In this document: in pieces, positions 26,362 to 34,805 of the stretch | Position numbering within the stretch: the stretch's first letter is position 1 | Layout of the letters: each line of letters begins with the position of its first letter | Origin: CAJXSN01 sp947492235 | GTDB taxonomy: Bacteria; Pseudomonadota; Alphaproteobacteria; Sphingomonadales; Sphingomonadaceae | Direction of reading: 5' to 3' | DNA: 64,000 nucleotides | Assembly (NCBI RefSeq): GCF_042492175.1 | Contig: NZ_CP170453.1 | Coordinates: forward strand, 2,418,001-2,482,000 | Position numbers and translations under genes: made by a program | The notes under the pieces: model-generated | The model's database searches: none | What the model was told of the DNA's origin: nothing | The model's input: only the letters and a program-made list of their open reading frames with translations

Positions 26362-27086
26362 TCGACGACCTACCCTACCGCCAGGTTGGCGAGCCTGTTC
26401 CGGGGCGCATAGTGTGCGTGGCCGACCATGCCTCCAACTTCGTGCCAGAGGATGTGCCGCTGGGCGTGCCTGCGCATCTGCTCGATACGCATATTGCCGT
26501 CGATCTGGGCGTAGAGGGTGTGGCCGACCGGCTGGCCCGCCGCCATGCCATGCCCGCCCATATCGCCTGCATCAGCCGTCTGGTGTGCGATCTCCACCGG
26601 CGCGAGGACGAGGATGCGGTGGTCCCGTTTTCCAGCGACGGCCACACCATTCCGGGCAATATCGGGGCCGATGTGGAGAAGCGGCTGGAACGGTATCACC
26701 GGCCCTATCACAATGCGCTTGCTGCGTGGCTCGACGCCGCGCAGCCCGAACTGATCGTCGCGCTGCACAGCTTCACGCCCTCGCTGGAAACCAGCGACGA
26801 GGAACGCCCCTGGGAAGTCGCGCTGCTGTATAATCAGGACGACCGTGCAGCGCGCCATGCGATCCGGCTGTTTGGCGAGGAAGGGCTGAATGTCGGCGAT
26901 AACGAGCCCTATTCGGGCAAGCAGCTCAATGCCTCTATGGATCGGCACGCAGAGGCGCATGGGCGGCCCTATCTGACCATTGAAATTCGTCAGGACCTGC
27001 TGGCAACCGAAGCCGATCAGGCCCGCTGGGCCGCGCTTATCCATGATATCGCCAACCGCACGGCGCTGGCGCTGAAAAGCGCCTGA
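26358..27086 (+). CDS. N-formylglutamate amidohydrolase family protein
   Basis: A 242-residue protein. VCVADHASNFVPED near the N-terminus, the Asp/Arg-rich SRLVCDLHRREDE, YHRPYHNAL, ALHSFTPSLE and LTIEIRQDLL segments match the N-formylglutamate amidohydrolase (HutG-type) family, a zinc-dependent amidohydrolase group. Histidine-degradation genes are not adjacent, so the substrate may differ from N-formylglutamate. ATG 26358 overlaps the ispE stop as ATGA, giving translational coupling. Confidence 0.9.
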   Translation: MIDDLPYRQVGEPVPGRIVCVADHASNFVPEDVPLGVPAHLLDTHIAVDLGVEGVADRLARRHAMPAHIACISRLVCDLHRREDEDAVVPFSSDGHTIPGNIGADVEKRLERYHRPYHNALAAWLDAAQPELIVALHSFTPSLETSDEERPWEVALLYNQDDRAARHAIRLFGEEGLNVGDNEPYSGKQLNASMDRHAEAHGRPYLTIEIRQDLLATEADQARWAALIHDIANRTALALKSA

Positions 27087-27184
27087 GAAAAGCTGCGGGG
27101 CGGGCAGGCCCAAGCTTTCCTGCGGTTGACCGGCGATGCGCACCGCGCAAGGAAAGCGCAAGCGTTTGAGAGGGAAAGCACTGC

Positions 27185-28906
27185 ATGACCGCCAAGTTCG
27201 ACAAATCGAAGCTGCCCAGCCGCCATGTGTCGGTCGGGCCGGAGCGCGCGCCGCACCGGTCCTATTACTATGCAATGGGCCTCAGCGAGGAAGAGATCGC
27301 GCGCCCCTTCGTGGCCGTGGCCAGCGCGGGCAATGACAGCGCGCCTTGCAACACCACGCTGGATGCGCAGGCGGATGTCTGCCGGACAGGCGTAGAGCAG
27401 GGCGGCGGGATGCCGCGCCGGTTCAACACGATCACCGTTACCGACGGTATCGCTATGGGCCATCAGGGCATGAAGAGCTCGCTGGTCAGCCGCGAAGTTA
27501 TTGCGGACTCGGTCGAAGTGTCGGTGCGCGGGCATTGCTACGATGCGCTGGTCGGCTTTGCCGGGTGCGACAAAAGCCTGCCCGGCATGATGATGGCTAT
27601 GCTGCGGCTGAATGTGCCCAGTATTTTCGTCTACGGCGGCTCGATCCTGCCCGGCACTTATCGCGGCGAAGACGTGACCGTCGTCGACGTTTTCGAGGCG
27701 GTGGGCCAGCACGCCGCCGGAAACTGTCCGCTGAAAGACCTGACCGCGCTGGAGAAAGTCGCTTGCCCCGGACACGGTGCCTGTGGCGGCCAGTTCACGG
27801 CCAACACCATGGCCTGCGTCGGCGAGGCGATCGGTCTGTCCCTGCCGAACAGCAATATGGCCCCCGCACCCAACCGCAGCCGTGAGGAAGTGGCGATTGC
27901 AGCGGGCAAGCAGGTGATGACGCTGCTGGAGAAAAACCTACGCCCGCGCGATATCTGCACCCGCGCAGCCTTCGAGAACGCCGCACGGGTCGTGGCGGCA
28001 ACCGGCGGATCGACCAATGCCGCGCTGCATCTGCCCGCAATGGCCAGCGAGGCGGGTATCGACTTCGACCTGTTCGACGTGGCCGAGATGTTCAAATCCA
28101 CGCCCTACATCGCCGATCTGAAACCCGGCGGGAAATATGTCGCGAAGGATATGCACGAGGCGGGCGGCGTCTACATGGCGATGAAGACGCTGCTCGATGG
28201 CGGCTTCCTCAACCCCGAACCGATGACAGTCACCGGCAAGACTCTGGGCGAGAATATCGATGAGATCACGTGGAACCCCGACCAGAAGGTGTTCTACGAT
28301 GTGAAGACGCCGATCACGCCCACCGGCGGTGTCGTCGGGCTCAAGGGCTCGCTCGCCCCGGAAGGCGCTATTGTGAAGGTCGCGGGGATGGAGCGGCTGC
28401 AATTCACCGGCCCGGCGCAGGTTTTCGAATGCGAGGAAGATGCTTTTGCCGCTGTCGAAGCGCGCAATATTGCCGAGGGCAGCGTGGTAGTCATTCGCAA
28501 TGAAGGGCCGAAGGGCGGCCCGGGCATGCGCGAGATGCTCTCCACCACTGCAGCGCTGTACGGTCAGGGAATGGGCGAAAAAGTGGCGCTCATCACCGAT
28601 GGCCGCTTCTCCGGCGCGACGCGCGGGTTCTGCATCGGTCATGTCGGGCCGGAGGCCGCTGCGGGCGGACCCATCGGGCTGATCAAGGATGGCGATATGA
28701 TCGCTATCGATGCCGAAGCAGGGACGATCGATCTGCTGGTCGACGAAGCCGAACTGGAGGTCCGCCGCAAGGACTGGAAACCGCATCGCAACGATTATGG
28801 TGCAGGGGCCTTGTGGCGTTATGCGCAAAATGTCGGGCCGGCATATAAGGGGGCACTCACGCATCCCGGGGCTGCGGCGGAAAGTCATGTCTATGCGGAT
28901 ATCTAG
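27185..28906 (+). CDS. ilvD: Dihydroxy-acid dehydratase
   Basis: A 573-residue Fe-S dehydratase of branched-chain amino-acid (isoleucine/valine) and pantothenate synthesis; it converts 2,3-dihydroxy-3-methylbutanoate and its homologue to the 2-oxoacids. Motifs are ASAGNDSAPCNTTL, VGFAGCDKSLPGMMMA and CPGHGACGGQFTANTMACV, whose cysteines hold the cluster. GRFSGATRGFCIGHVGPEA lies in the C-terminal domain. GAGAGGGA precedes the ATG at 27185. It overlaps the following lipoprotein gene by 20 nt. Confidence 0.97.
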   Translation: MTAKFDKSKLPSRHVSVGPERAPHRSYYYAMGLSEEEIARPFVAVASAGNDSAPCNTTLDAQADVCRTGVEQGGGMPRRFNTITVTDGIAMGHQGMKSSLVSREVIADSVEVSVRGHCYDALVGFAGCDKSLPGMMMAMLRLNVPSIFVYGGSILPGTYRGEDVTVVDVFEAVGQHAAGNCPLKDLTALEKVACPGHGACGGQFTANTMACVGEAIGLSLPNSNMAPAPNRSREEVAIAAGKQVMTLLEKNLRPRDICTRAAFENAARVVAATGGSTNAALHLPAMASEAGIDFDLFDVAEMFKSTPYIADLKPGGKYVAKDMHEAGGVYMAMKTLLDGGFLNPEPMTVTGKTLGENIDEITWNPDQKVFYDVKTPITPTGGVVGLKGSLAPEGAIVKVAGMERLQFTGPAQVFECEEDAFAAVEARNIAEGSVVVIRNEGPKGGPGMREMLSTTAALYGQGMGEKVALITDGRFSGATRGFCIGHVGPEAAAGGPIGLIKDGDMIAIDAEAGTIDLLVDEAELEVRRKDWKPHRNDYGAGALWRYAQNVGPAYKGALTHPGAAAESHVYADI

Positions 28907-29351
28907 TTTCGCCCTGATCGCTCCTGTTGGCATGCTGGCCGCCTGTGGCAGTGATGCCCCGCCGCCTGCGCCCGATCCGATCGAGGAACCCGGTGCGGAA
29001 ATCGTCGAGTGCGCGATCGGTGTCGGCAGCGAATATGCCGCGCAGTGCCCGGTCGAGCGTACCGAGGTCGATGGCGAAGCCGTGCTCGTGGTGCATCATC
29101 CCGGTGGCGGTTTCCGGCGCTTTACCCTCGCCAGCGATGGCAGCGGGCTGACCGCCTTTGACGGGGCGGACCAGGCTGCGCGCAGTCTGGCGGGCGATAC
29201 GCTGGAGCTGACAGTGGGCAGTGACCGCTACCGCTTCCCGGCGCGCCGGATGAACGAGGCTCCGGAAACCGGCGAGACTGCGGAAGGCGAGGCAGAACCC
29301 TCAGGCGCTGATCCGGCAGGCGCTGATCCGGCGGACAATGCAGGGTCGTGA
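28887..29351 (+). CDS. Small lipoprotein of unknown function
   Basis: A 154-residue protein with a lipoprotein signal (hydrophobic FALIAPVGMLAAC, lipobox LAAC). The mature part begins with a proline-rich linker and has a compact beta-rich region around LVVHHPGGGFRRFTLASDGSG. It ends in a low-complexity tail with repeated GADPAGADPAD. No family is recognised. ATG 28887 is favoured by GGCGGA at normal spacing (ATG 28893 is the alternative). It overlaps the 3' end of ilvD by 20 nt and the start of the NAD(P)HX repair gene by 14 nt, so it belongs to the same transcript. Confidence 0.75.
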   Translation: MSMRISSFALIAPVGMLAACGSDAPPPAPDPIEEPGAEIVECAIGVGSEYAAQCPVERTEVDGEAVLVVHHPGGGFRRFTLASDGSGLTAFDGADQAARSLAGDTLELTVGSDRYRFPARRMNEAPETGETAEGEAEPSGADPAGADPADNAGS

Positions 29352-30756
29352 TCCGGTCCTGACGGTCGCCGAGGTACAGGCGGCCGAGCAGGCGCTGTTC
29401 GACGCTGGCTTGCCTCCATTTGAATTGATGCAACGCGCGGGCAACGCCGCCGCCCAATGGGTCTGGCGCGTAGCCGCCGGGCGCAGTGTCACCGTGCTAT
29501 GCGGACCGGGCAACAATGGCGGCGACGGCTATGTGATTGCGAGCTGGCTCCATCAGAGGGGCTGCGATGTTGCGGTGGTCGCTCCAATGGAGCCCGCCAC
29601 CGACAGCGCGAAGCAGGCGCGCTCGGGCTATGCCGGCGCGATTGTTCCGCAGGGCGAGGCGCGCGCTGCTGAGGTGTTTGTCGATTGCCTGTTTGGCTCC
29701 GGGCAAAATCGGGCGCTGTCAGACGAATTGTGGGCGCTGGTGCAAGATCTGCGCGGGACGCACTCCACGCATATTGCGGTGGATTTGCCCTCTGGCTTGG
29801 CAAGCGACGATGCGCGTCTGTTCCATGGCCTCGCTCCGTATGACATCACTCTGGCGCTGGGCGCTTGGAAATGGGCGCATTGGGCGATGCCTTGTGCGGC
29901 GGTGATGGGACGGCGCGTGCTGGTCGATATCGGTCTGGATATCGGCGAAGACACTTCGAAGCTGATCGGTAAGCCGTCCTTGCAGCGACCCTCTGCGCAG
30001 GCGCACAAATACACACGCGGGCTGGTGGCGGTGGTCGCGGGTGCGATGCCCGGTGCAGCAAAGCTTTGTGCGCGGGCGGCGCAGCATGGGGGTGCCGGAT
30101 ATGTGAAGCTGCTTTGCGATGATGCACCGCAGGGCCTGCCAGACAGTATCGTGGTCGACAATCGCCCTCTGGAGGAAGCGCTGGGCGATGCCCGAATTGC
30201 CGCGATTGTCATCGGGCCGGGGCTGGGGCGCGATGAGGAGGCGAAGGGCCGGTTGACCCATGTGCTGGGCCTGAAACGCGATGTGCCGACAGTGCTGGAT
30301 GCCGATGCTTTGCATTGGATTGGACCGGAATTCGGTCCCAAGCTTCCGGATCCGCTAGTCCTGACGCCGCATGAAGGGGAATTGGTAGCCTTGCTTGAAG
30401 CGTATGGTTGCGCGCAGCAATCAAGCGAAGGCGCGCCCGAGAAGGCCCTGAAGGCTCAGGCCATTGCGCAAGCGACGCATTCCACCGTCGTTGCCAAAGG
30501 GGCCGATACCATCATCGCACAGGACTGGCACGGCACCGCCATCGCCCGTCCCGCAACCCCGTGGCTCTCGGTCGCAGGAACAGGCGATGTGCTGGCTGGA
30601 CTGATCGCCAGCCGACTTGCAACCGGCACTCCTTCGGGTCAGGCCGCGCGTGAAGCAGTGTGGCTTCATGGCGAGGCCGCTCGGCTCTCCGGTCCGGTTT
30701 TTTCGGCCGACGGGCTGGTCGCGGCGCTGCAAGACGCTTACGCCGCCTGCCTGTGA
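29338..30756 (+). CDS. nnrD: Bifunctional NAD(P)HX epimerase / ADP-dependent NAD(P)HX dehydratase
   Basis: A 472-residue fusion. The N-terminal YjeF_N domain (about 1-210), with VLCGPGNNGGDGYVIASWL, epimerises hydrated NAD(P)H. The C-terminal carbohydrate-kinase-like domain (about 220-472), with GAGYVKLL, IGPGLGRDEEA, LTPHEGELVALL and SVAGTGDVLAGLIASRL, dehydrates the S form using ADP. Together they repair damaged NAD(P)H hydrates. The gene overlaps the upstream lipoprotein gene by 14 nt and the downstream RNA methyltransferase gene by 4 nt. Confidence 0.95.
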   Translation: MQGRDPVLTVAEVQAAEQALFDAGLPPFELMQRAGNAAAQWVWRVAAGRSVTVLCGPGNNGGDGYVIASWLHQRGCDVAVVAPMEPATDSAKQARSGYAGAIVPQGEARAAEVFVDCLFGSGQNRALSDELWALVQDLRGTHSTHIAVDLPSGLASDDARLFHGLAPYDITLALGAWKWAHWAMPCAAVMGRRVLVDIGLDIGEDTSKLIGKPSLQRPSAQAHKYTRGLVAVVAGAMPGAAKLCARAAQHGGAGYVKLLCDDAPQGLPDSIVVDNRPLEEALGDARIAAIVIGPGLGRDEEAKGRLTHVLGLKRDVPTVLDADALHWIGPEFGPKLPDPLVLTPHEGELVALLEAYGCAQQSSEGAPEKALKAQAIAQATHSTVVAKGADTIIAQDWHGTAIARPATPWLSVAGTGDVLAGLIASRLATGTPSGQAAREAVWLHGEAARLSGPVFSADGLVAALQDAYAACL

Positions 30757-31955
30757 CCGAGACCAAGCCCGACACCATCATCCGCATCGCCGCGCGCGGT
30801 GACGGCATCACCGCTGACGGCCGCCATGCCAAGGGCGCGGTGACAGGAGATATCCTGTTGCCCGATGGCAGCTTGCAGCATGGCCCGCATCATGTTGCCC
30901 CCGCCTGCCGACATTTTGCCAAATGCGGCGGGTGTCAATTGCAGCATGCCGATGAGGAAGCGCTTGCGGGATTCGTGCGAGACCGGGTGGTGTTGGCAGC
31001 CGAGGGGCAGGGGATCACTGCCGAAACGGTCGCCCCGCCGCATCTCTCGCCGCCGCAATCCCGACGCCGCGCAACCCTCCATTTCCAGCGCGCGGGCAAG
31101 CGGATCGTGCTGGGTTTCCGGAAAGGCGGATCGCACAAGATCGTCGATATGAAGGAATGCCCGGTCCTGCATCCCGATCTGTTCGCATTGGTCGCCCCGA
31201 TCCGGACAATGCTGGCCAATTGGCCGCAAGCACGGGCGGGCGACGTCTCGCTGACACTGGTAGATCAGGGCGTCGATCTCGGTCTCAAAGGCGCGGTGCC
31301 CGAAGGATTGGAACAGACTGAAGGCCTGCTGGATTTTGCCCGCAACCATGGTCTGGCGCGGCTGAGCGTCGATCACGGATATGGCCCCGAAACTGTGTGG
31401 GAGCCGGAACCTGCCACCGTCACTTTGGGCACGGCAATCGTGCCATTTCCTGTGGGCGCTTTTTTGCAGGCTACCAGAGATGGAGAAAGCGCGCTGGTGT
31501 CAGCGGCAAACGAGTGGCTTGGCGGCTGCGCGCGGATTGCAGACTTGTTCGCGGGGCTAGGCACCTTCGCCTTCGCCTTGAACGGGGAGACGCAGGTCGT
31601 TGCGGTAGAGGCTGCCCGCGATGTCGTGCTGGCGGCCAATGTCCCGGCACGGCGTGCAGCGCGCCCGATCGAATACGCCCACCGCGATCTGTTCCGTAAT
31701 CCGCTGGACGCGAAGGAATGCTCCGCCTTTGATGCAATCCTGCTCGACCCGCCACGCGCCGGTGCGAGAGAGCAGGTATTTCAGATTGCGGCCAGCGATG
31801 TGCAGCGGGTGGTTTATATCAGCTGCAACCCGGCAAGCTGGGCGAAGGATGCGAAGGCGTTGATCGAAGCAGGCTTCCGGTGCGAGGAATTGCGCCCGGT
31901 CGGACAATTTCGCTGGAGCACCCATGTGGAGCTGGCCAGCCTGTTTGTGCGCTAG
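30753..31955 (+). CDS. Class I SAM-dependent RNA uracil-C5 methyltransferase (TrmA/RlmC/RlmD family)
   Basis: A 400-residue protein. Cysteines in CRHFAKCGGCQLQH plus MKECPVLHP form the 4Fe-4S ligand set of the RumA-type enzymes. The SAM-binding motif is IADLFAGLGTFAFAL, and ILLDPPRAGA with YISCNPASWAKDA supplies the catalytic Cys. It methylates a specific uridine in rRNA or tRNA; which one cannot be decided here. A short TRAM-like N-terminal region (IRIAARGDGITADGRHAKGAV) is present. GTG at 30753 overlaps the preceding stop as GTGA. The 3' end overlaps the convergent hydrolase gene by 4 nt. Confidence 0.93.
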   Translation: MTETKPDTIIRIAARGDGITADGRHAKGAVTGDILLPDGSLQHGPHHVAPACRHFAKCGGCQLQHADEEALAGFVRDRVVLAAEGQGITAETVAPPHLSPPQSRRRATLHFQRAGKRIVLGFRKGGSHKIVDMKECPVLHPDLFALVAPIRTMLANWPQARAGDVSLTLVDQGVDLGLKGAVPEGLEQTEGLLDFARNHGLARLSVDHGYGPETVWEPEPATVTLGTAIVPFPVGAFLQATRDGESALVSAANEWLGGCARIADLFAGLGTFAFALNGETQVVAVEAARDVVLAANVPARRAARPIEYAHRDLFRNPLDAKECSAFDAILLDPPRAGAREQVFQIAASDVQRVVYISCNPASWAKDAKALIEAGFRCEELRPVGQFRWSTHVELASLFVR

Positions 31956-32743
31956 GCTGAGCGCAGAGCAGCGAGAACCTGATCGTCGAACCATTGGCGG
32001 GCGTGTTCCTCGACGAAGGCGTGGCTCGCGCCCTCACACCGATGAACCCTTTCATCGCCTTTCGGCCATGATGCCGCGAAGGCCTGCGCTGTGCGGTCAT
32101 TGCCGGCCAGCAGAAAATGCACCTGCCCCTGATAGTCGGCGATGCCGTGCCGCATTCTCTCGGCCAAGCCGCTCGGCGTGGCGGATTTCCCGACAGAACC
32201 GCGCAAGCCCCCGGCGAGCTTGCGCAGATCCACTCCGCCGCTGACAAGCCGCCACAATGCGCGGGGGTTCTTGAGCTTGGCCAGATAGCGCGCGCGGATG
32301 GCATCGGGCGGCAGATCGATCGATTCGCCAGCATCTTCCCACTGTTCGATGGTCCATGGGTTGGAGAGGACCAGCGCGTCGCAACCTGCGCCGGCCGCCA
32401 GCATCAGCGCGCTCGCGGCATCGCAATTCCCCAGCCCGACTACCTTCTCCATTGTTGGCGTTATCGCACGGAACGCCTCCAGCGCGGCGGCGATATCCTT
32501 CTTGCTTTTCTCGAAGCCGCGATTGTCGCCTTCGCTGTCACCGATACCCCGGCGATCAAATCGGAAGACGGGAAAGCCAGCCTTGGCCATCCGCGCAGCC
32601 ATATGGGCCTGGCCCGAGAACGCACCGGAGCGCAGTTCATTTCCCCCGCTTACGATCAACAGGCCGGTCTTGGCGGGCGCAGTATCGAGCGTACCGGCGA
32701 GTTTGGAGCTTCCGCAGCCGAAGGCAAGGTGAAGGCGACTCAT
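31952..32743 (-). CDS. Exosortase A system-associated hydrolase 1
   Basis: A 263-residue alpha/beta-hydrolase-fold protein that recurs beside XrtA exosortases. FRFDRRGIGDSEGDNRGFE follows the first strands. The nucleophile elbow is GLGNCDAAS, so the candidate nucleophile is Cys107 instead of serine, as in dienelactone-hydrolase-like enzymes. A late His (EGASHAFVEEH) can complete the triad. Its substrate is unknown; cleavage of an acyl or amino-acyl thioester from the neighbouring acyl carrier protein is a reasonable guess. It is the last gene of the leftward arm and overlaps hydrolase 2 by 4 nt. Confidence 0.88.
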   Translation of the reverse strand: MSRLHLAFGCGSSKLAGTLDTAPAKTGLLIVSGGNELRSGAFSGQAHMAARMAKAGFPVFRFDRRGIGDSEGDNRGFEKSKKDIAAALEAFRAITPTMEKVVGLGNCDAASALMLAAGAGCDALVLSNPWTIEQWEDAGESIDLPPDAIRARYLAKLKNPRALWRLVSGGVDLRKLAGGLRGSVGKSATPSGLAERMRHGIADYQGQVHFLLAGNDRTAQAFAASWPKGDERVHRCEGASHAFVEEHARQWFDDQVLAALRSA

Positions 32744-33432
32744 GCGCTTGGCCCCGTGTCCAAGATGCCATCAGCAATCAGCGCCGCGAGCGTGTCTGCC
32801 TGCGCCGCATCATAATCGGGCTCTGCCCTCAGCCATAGGGGAGACCCGCCGACGGAGGATTGTTCGATGATTACAAGGTTCTCTGGCACCGGTTTTTCGG
32901 ACGCTTCGAGCTCGGCAAACATGTCCGGGCCGATGCTCCATCCGGCCAGTGTGATCCCGCCACTGCGGGCAATTTCAGACAGTGTTTCTGCGCTCTCTTC
33001 CGTGCCTGCTTCCCGCGAGGAAATGACCCGCGCGCGAAGCATGGAACGGAGCAATTGCTTGCCTGCCACGGGGCCATACAACCAGCCGGGGATTGTAGCC
33101 GGCACTAGCAACCCGCCACCGCGCACCGCTAGCACATGTGTCGCACGAAAATGCGAGATTGCTGCTTCGACGGCGTTTCGCCAGCTGGCCAATGATTGCC
33201 CGGCAAGGGGAAGGGCGCTTTCGTTCCATCCCGGCAGATCGGGTAGAAAACTGTCGATGCCCGACATATCCAGCCGCCGCATGACCTCCACCAACTGATG
33301 GCGCAGCTTGTTGTGTTCATCAAACAGCGGAGGGATAACCAGCAGGCGTTGATCGCGTGCCGCATCGAACAGGCGGACATTTTCCTCTGCGGTTTCACCA
33401 CCCGGCAGGGGGCAGGGCCAGACCGCAAACAT
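32740..33432 (-). CDS. Exosortase A system-associated hydrolase 2 (probably lacks a nucleophile)
   Basis: A 230-residue alpha/beta-hydrolase-fold protein found next to hydrolase 1 in exosortase A loci. LLVIPPLFDEHNKLRHQLVEVMRRL and DLPGWNES are typical of this group. Where a catalytic hydrolase would have Gly-x-Ser/Cys-x-Gly, this protein has LAVRGGGLL (residues 101-109), with no Ser or Cys, so it may be inactive and serve as a partner subunit. The gene begins 8 nt after the acyl carrier protein gene and overlaps hydrolase 1 by 4 nt, consistent with a complex of the two. Confidence 0.85.
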   Translation of the reverse strand: MFAVWPCPLPGGETAEENVRLFDAARDQRLLVIPPLFDEHNKLRHQLVEVMRRLDMSGIDSFLPDLPGWNESALPLAGQSLASWRNAVEAAISHFRATHVLAVRGGGLLVPATIPGWLYGPVAGKQLLRSMLRARVISSREAGTEESAETLSEIARSGGITLAGWSIGPDMFAELEASEKPVPENLVIIEQSSVGGSPLWLRAEPDYDAAQADTLAALIADGILDTGPSA

Positions 33433-33440
33433 GGCGGTGC

Positions 33441-33746
33441 TTAGCTTTCCGCGACTTTGGCTTCGGCAAAGGCCAGCAGGCCGCCGAAGGTCTCCAGCAT
33501 TTCGCCATCGACATCGTCATCTTCGATCATGATGCCCAGACGGTCTTCCATCTCGGTCAGCAGTCCGGCGACCGCCATGGAATCGAGCTCCGGCAGATGA
33601 CCGAACAGGCCGGTATCGGCGTCGAAGGTCTCGACCTCGTCCACATCGAGACCCAGCACGTCGCACAAAATGCTGCGCAGGTCGCTGTCGATAGAGGCGC
33701 GGCTGCGCAGGGAATTGTTCTTTGGGAGAGCGGACTGGTCGGTCAT
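33441..33746 (-). CDS. Acyl carrier protein of the exosortase A locus
   Basis: A 101-residue acidic protein with the acyl-carrier fold. The phosphopantetheine attachment site is Ser56 in LPELDSMAVAGLL. It is longer at the N-terminus than the fatty-acid-synthesis ACP and uses DSM rather than the classic DSL. Dedicated ACPs of this kind occur in XrtA gene clusters with an acyl-CoA ligase, suggesting the ligase or a related enzyme loads a specific acyl group. It lies between the acetyltransferase gene (37 nt) and hydrolase 2 (8 nt) on the leftward transcript. Confidence 0.92.
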   Translation of the reverse strand: MTDQSALPKNNSLRSRASIDSDLRSILCDVLGLDVDEVETFDADTGLFGHLPELDSMAVAGLLTEMEDRLGIMIEDDDVDGEMLETFGGLLAFAEAKVAES

Positions 33747-33783
33747 GCTGGCTATTCACCCACGGTCGAAAGTGGGCCGCTCC

Positions 33784-34785
33784 CTAGCTTTCTGCGGCTT
33801 TGGGCGCAAGGCGCGCCGCAATGCTGGCGATCCGGCGCTTTGCCAGCGGGGGCCACGCGGCGGCCTGGCGTGGATCGAGGCAGTCGATGCGATAGCGCGG
33901 GCGAACTTCCTCCATCCAGTCGGCTTTGTAGCGATCATTGCCGGTTCCGAAATCGATCAGCGACACGCCGTCCGTGTCTATGACATGCTCGAACAGGGCA
34001 GCGCTGAGCGTAGTGCCCGCCGAAAGGGCCTTGTGCGCCTCCCGGTGGGCGAGCTTGTGAATATAGGCGCTGCCGTCTTCCACGGTCCAGAACTGCGCCG
34101 CGACCGGTTCACCGTCATGTCGGGCAATCGCCAGCCGGATACGGCCAGCATCTCCTTCTTGCTCAGCAAAGGCGCGCAACAGGCCGGGGGTCTCTTCCTC
34201 CGGCTTCCAGCTTTCGGCATAGATCGCCTCATAGGCATCCCACGCCATCGCATCGAACCGGGTCAGCAATTGCACCTCGACCTTCTTCGCTTTGCGTTTG
34301 AGCGTGGTGCGCATCCGGCCCGGGCGACTGGCCCAATATTCGGCAAAGCTGCGGCCTTTAACCGGCAGTATGTGATTGTGGTCGCATTGCTCGCGAAGGA
34401 CATTCCATCCCGCATTGCGAAACGCTTGCTCTAGCCGAGAAGCAGAACCGTCCTCGTCGGGCACAGGCCACAGCGTGACGCGGTGCGACCGACTGCGCAG
34501 ATGGCGCGCGATGCCGGTCAGCAACCGATCGCCCTCCGCGCCATCGGGTGCAAGCTGACGCCAAGTGAAGCTATACCAATTGCGCAGGGGCTCGATCCGG
34601 CCATTGGCTTCGCTCAGCGCCATTGCTGCCAATGCGTCGCCCTCGCTTGCCATCGCAACCAATGGGCGGGCATTCTGCGCCAGCAGCGCAAACCACTCTG
34701 GCCGGTCGAAAGGGGACGAGGCAAATGCACGCGTCCCTTGCAAGACGTTAACCCTGTCGTGATAGCTGGCAGCAATCGCATTCAC
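33784..34785 (-). CDS. GNAT/FemAB-like acetyltransferase of the exosortase A locus
   Basis: A 333-residue protein of the Acetyltransf_6 (CelD/BcsL) type with two GNAT-like halves. The second half contains FAEYWASRPGRMRTTLKRKAKK, YAESWKPEEETPGLLRAF and KLAHREAHKALSAGTTLSA, and ends in IDFGTGNDRYKADWMEE. Such proteins transfer acyl or aminoacyl groups and are common in exopolysaccharide loci. The start GTG 34785 was chosen because a longer frame to 34833 would run across the divergent ligase start; GGAG lies 10 nt upstream. It is the first gene of the leftward arm, only 20 nt from the rightward ligase gene. Confidence 0.8.
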   Translation of the reverse strand: MNAIAASYHDRVNVLQGTRAFASSPFDRPEWFALLAQNARPLVAMASEGDALAAMALSEANGRIEPLRNWYSFTWRQLAPDGAEGDRLLTGIARHLRSRSHRVTLWPVPDEDGSASRLEQAFRNAGWNVLREQCDHNHILPVKGRSFAEYWASRPGRMRTTLKRKAKKVEVQLLTRFDAMAWDAYEAIYAESWKPEEETPGLLRAFAEQEGDAGRIRLAIARHDGEPVAAQFWTVEDGSAYIHKLAHREAHKALSAGTTLSAALFEHVIDTDGVSLIDFGTGNDRYKADWMEEVRPRYRIDCLDPRQAAAWPPLAKRRIASIAARLAPKAAES

Positions 34786-34805
34786 GAGGACGTTTCTCCG
34801 TATCC

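Noticed and set aside
27089..27118. aaagct/agcttt pairing after the N-formylglutamate amidohydrolase gene as a terminator.
   Set aside because: The stem is only 6 bp with an 18-nt loop and no T-run follows.
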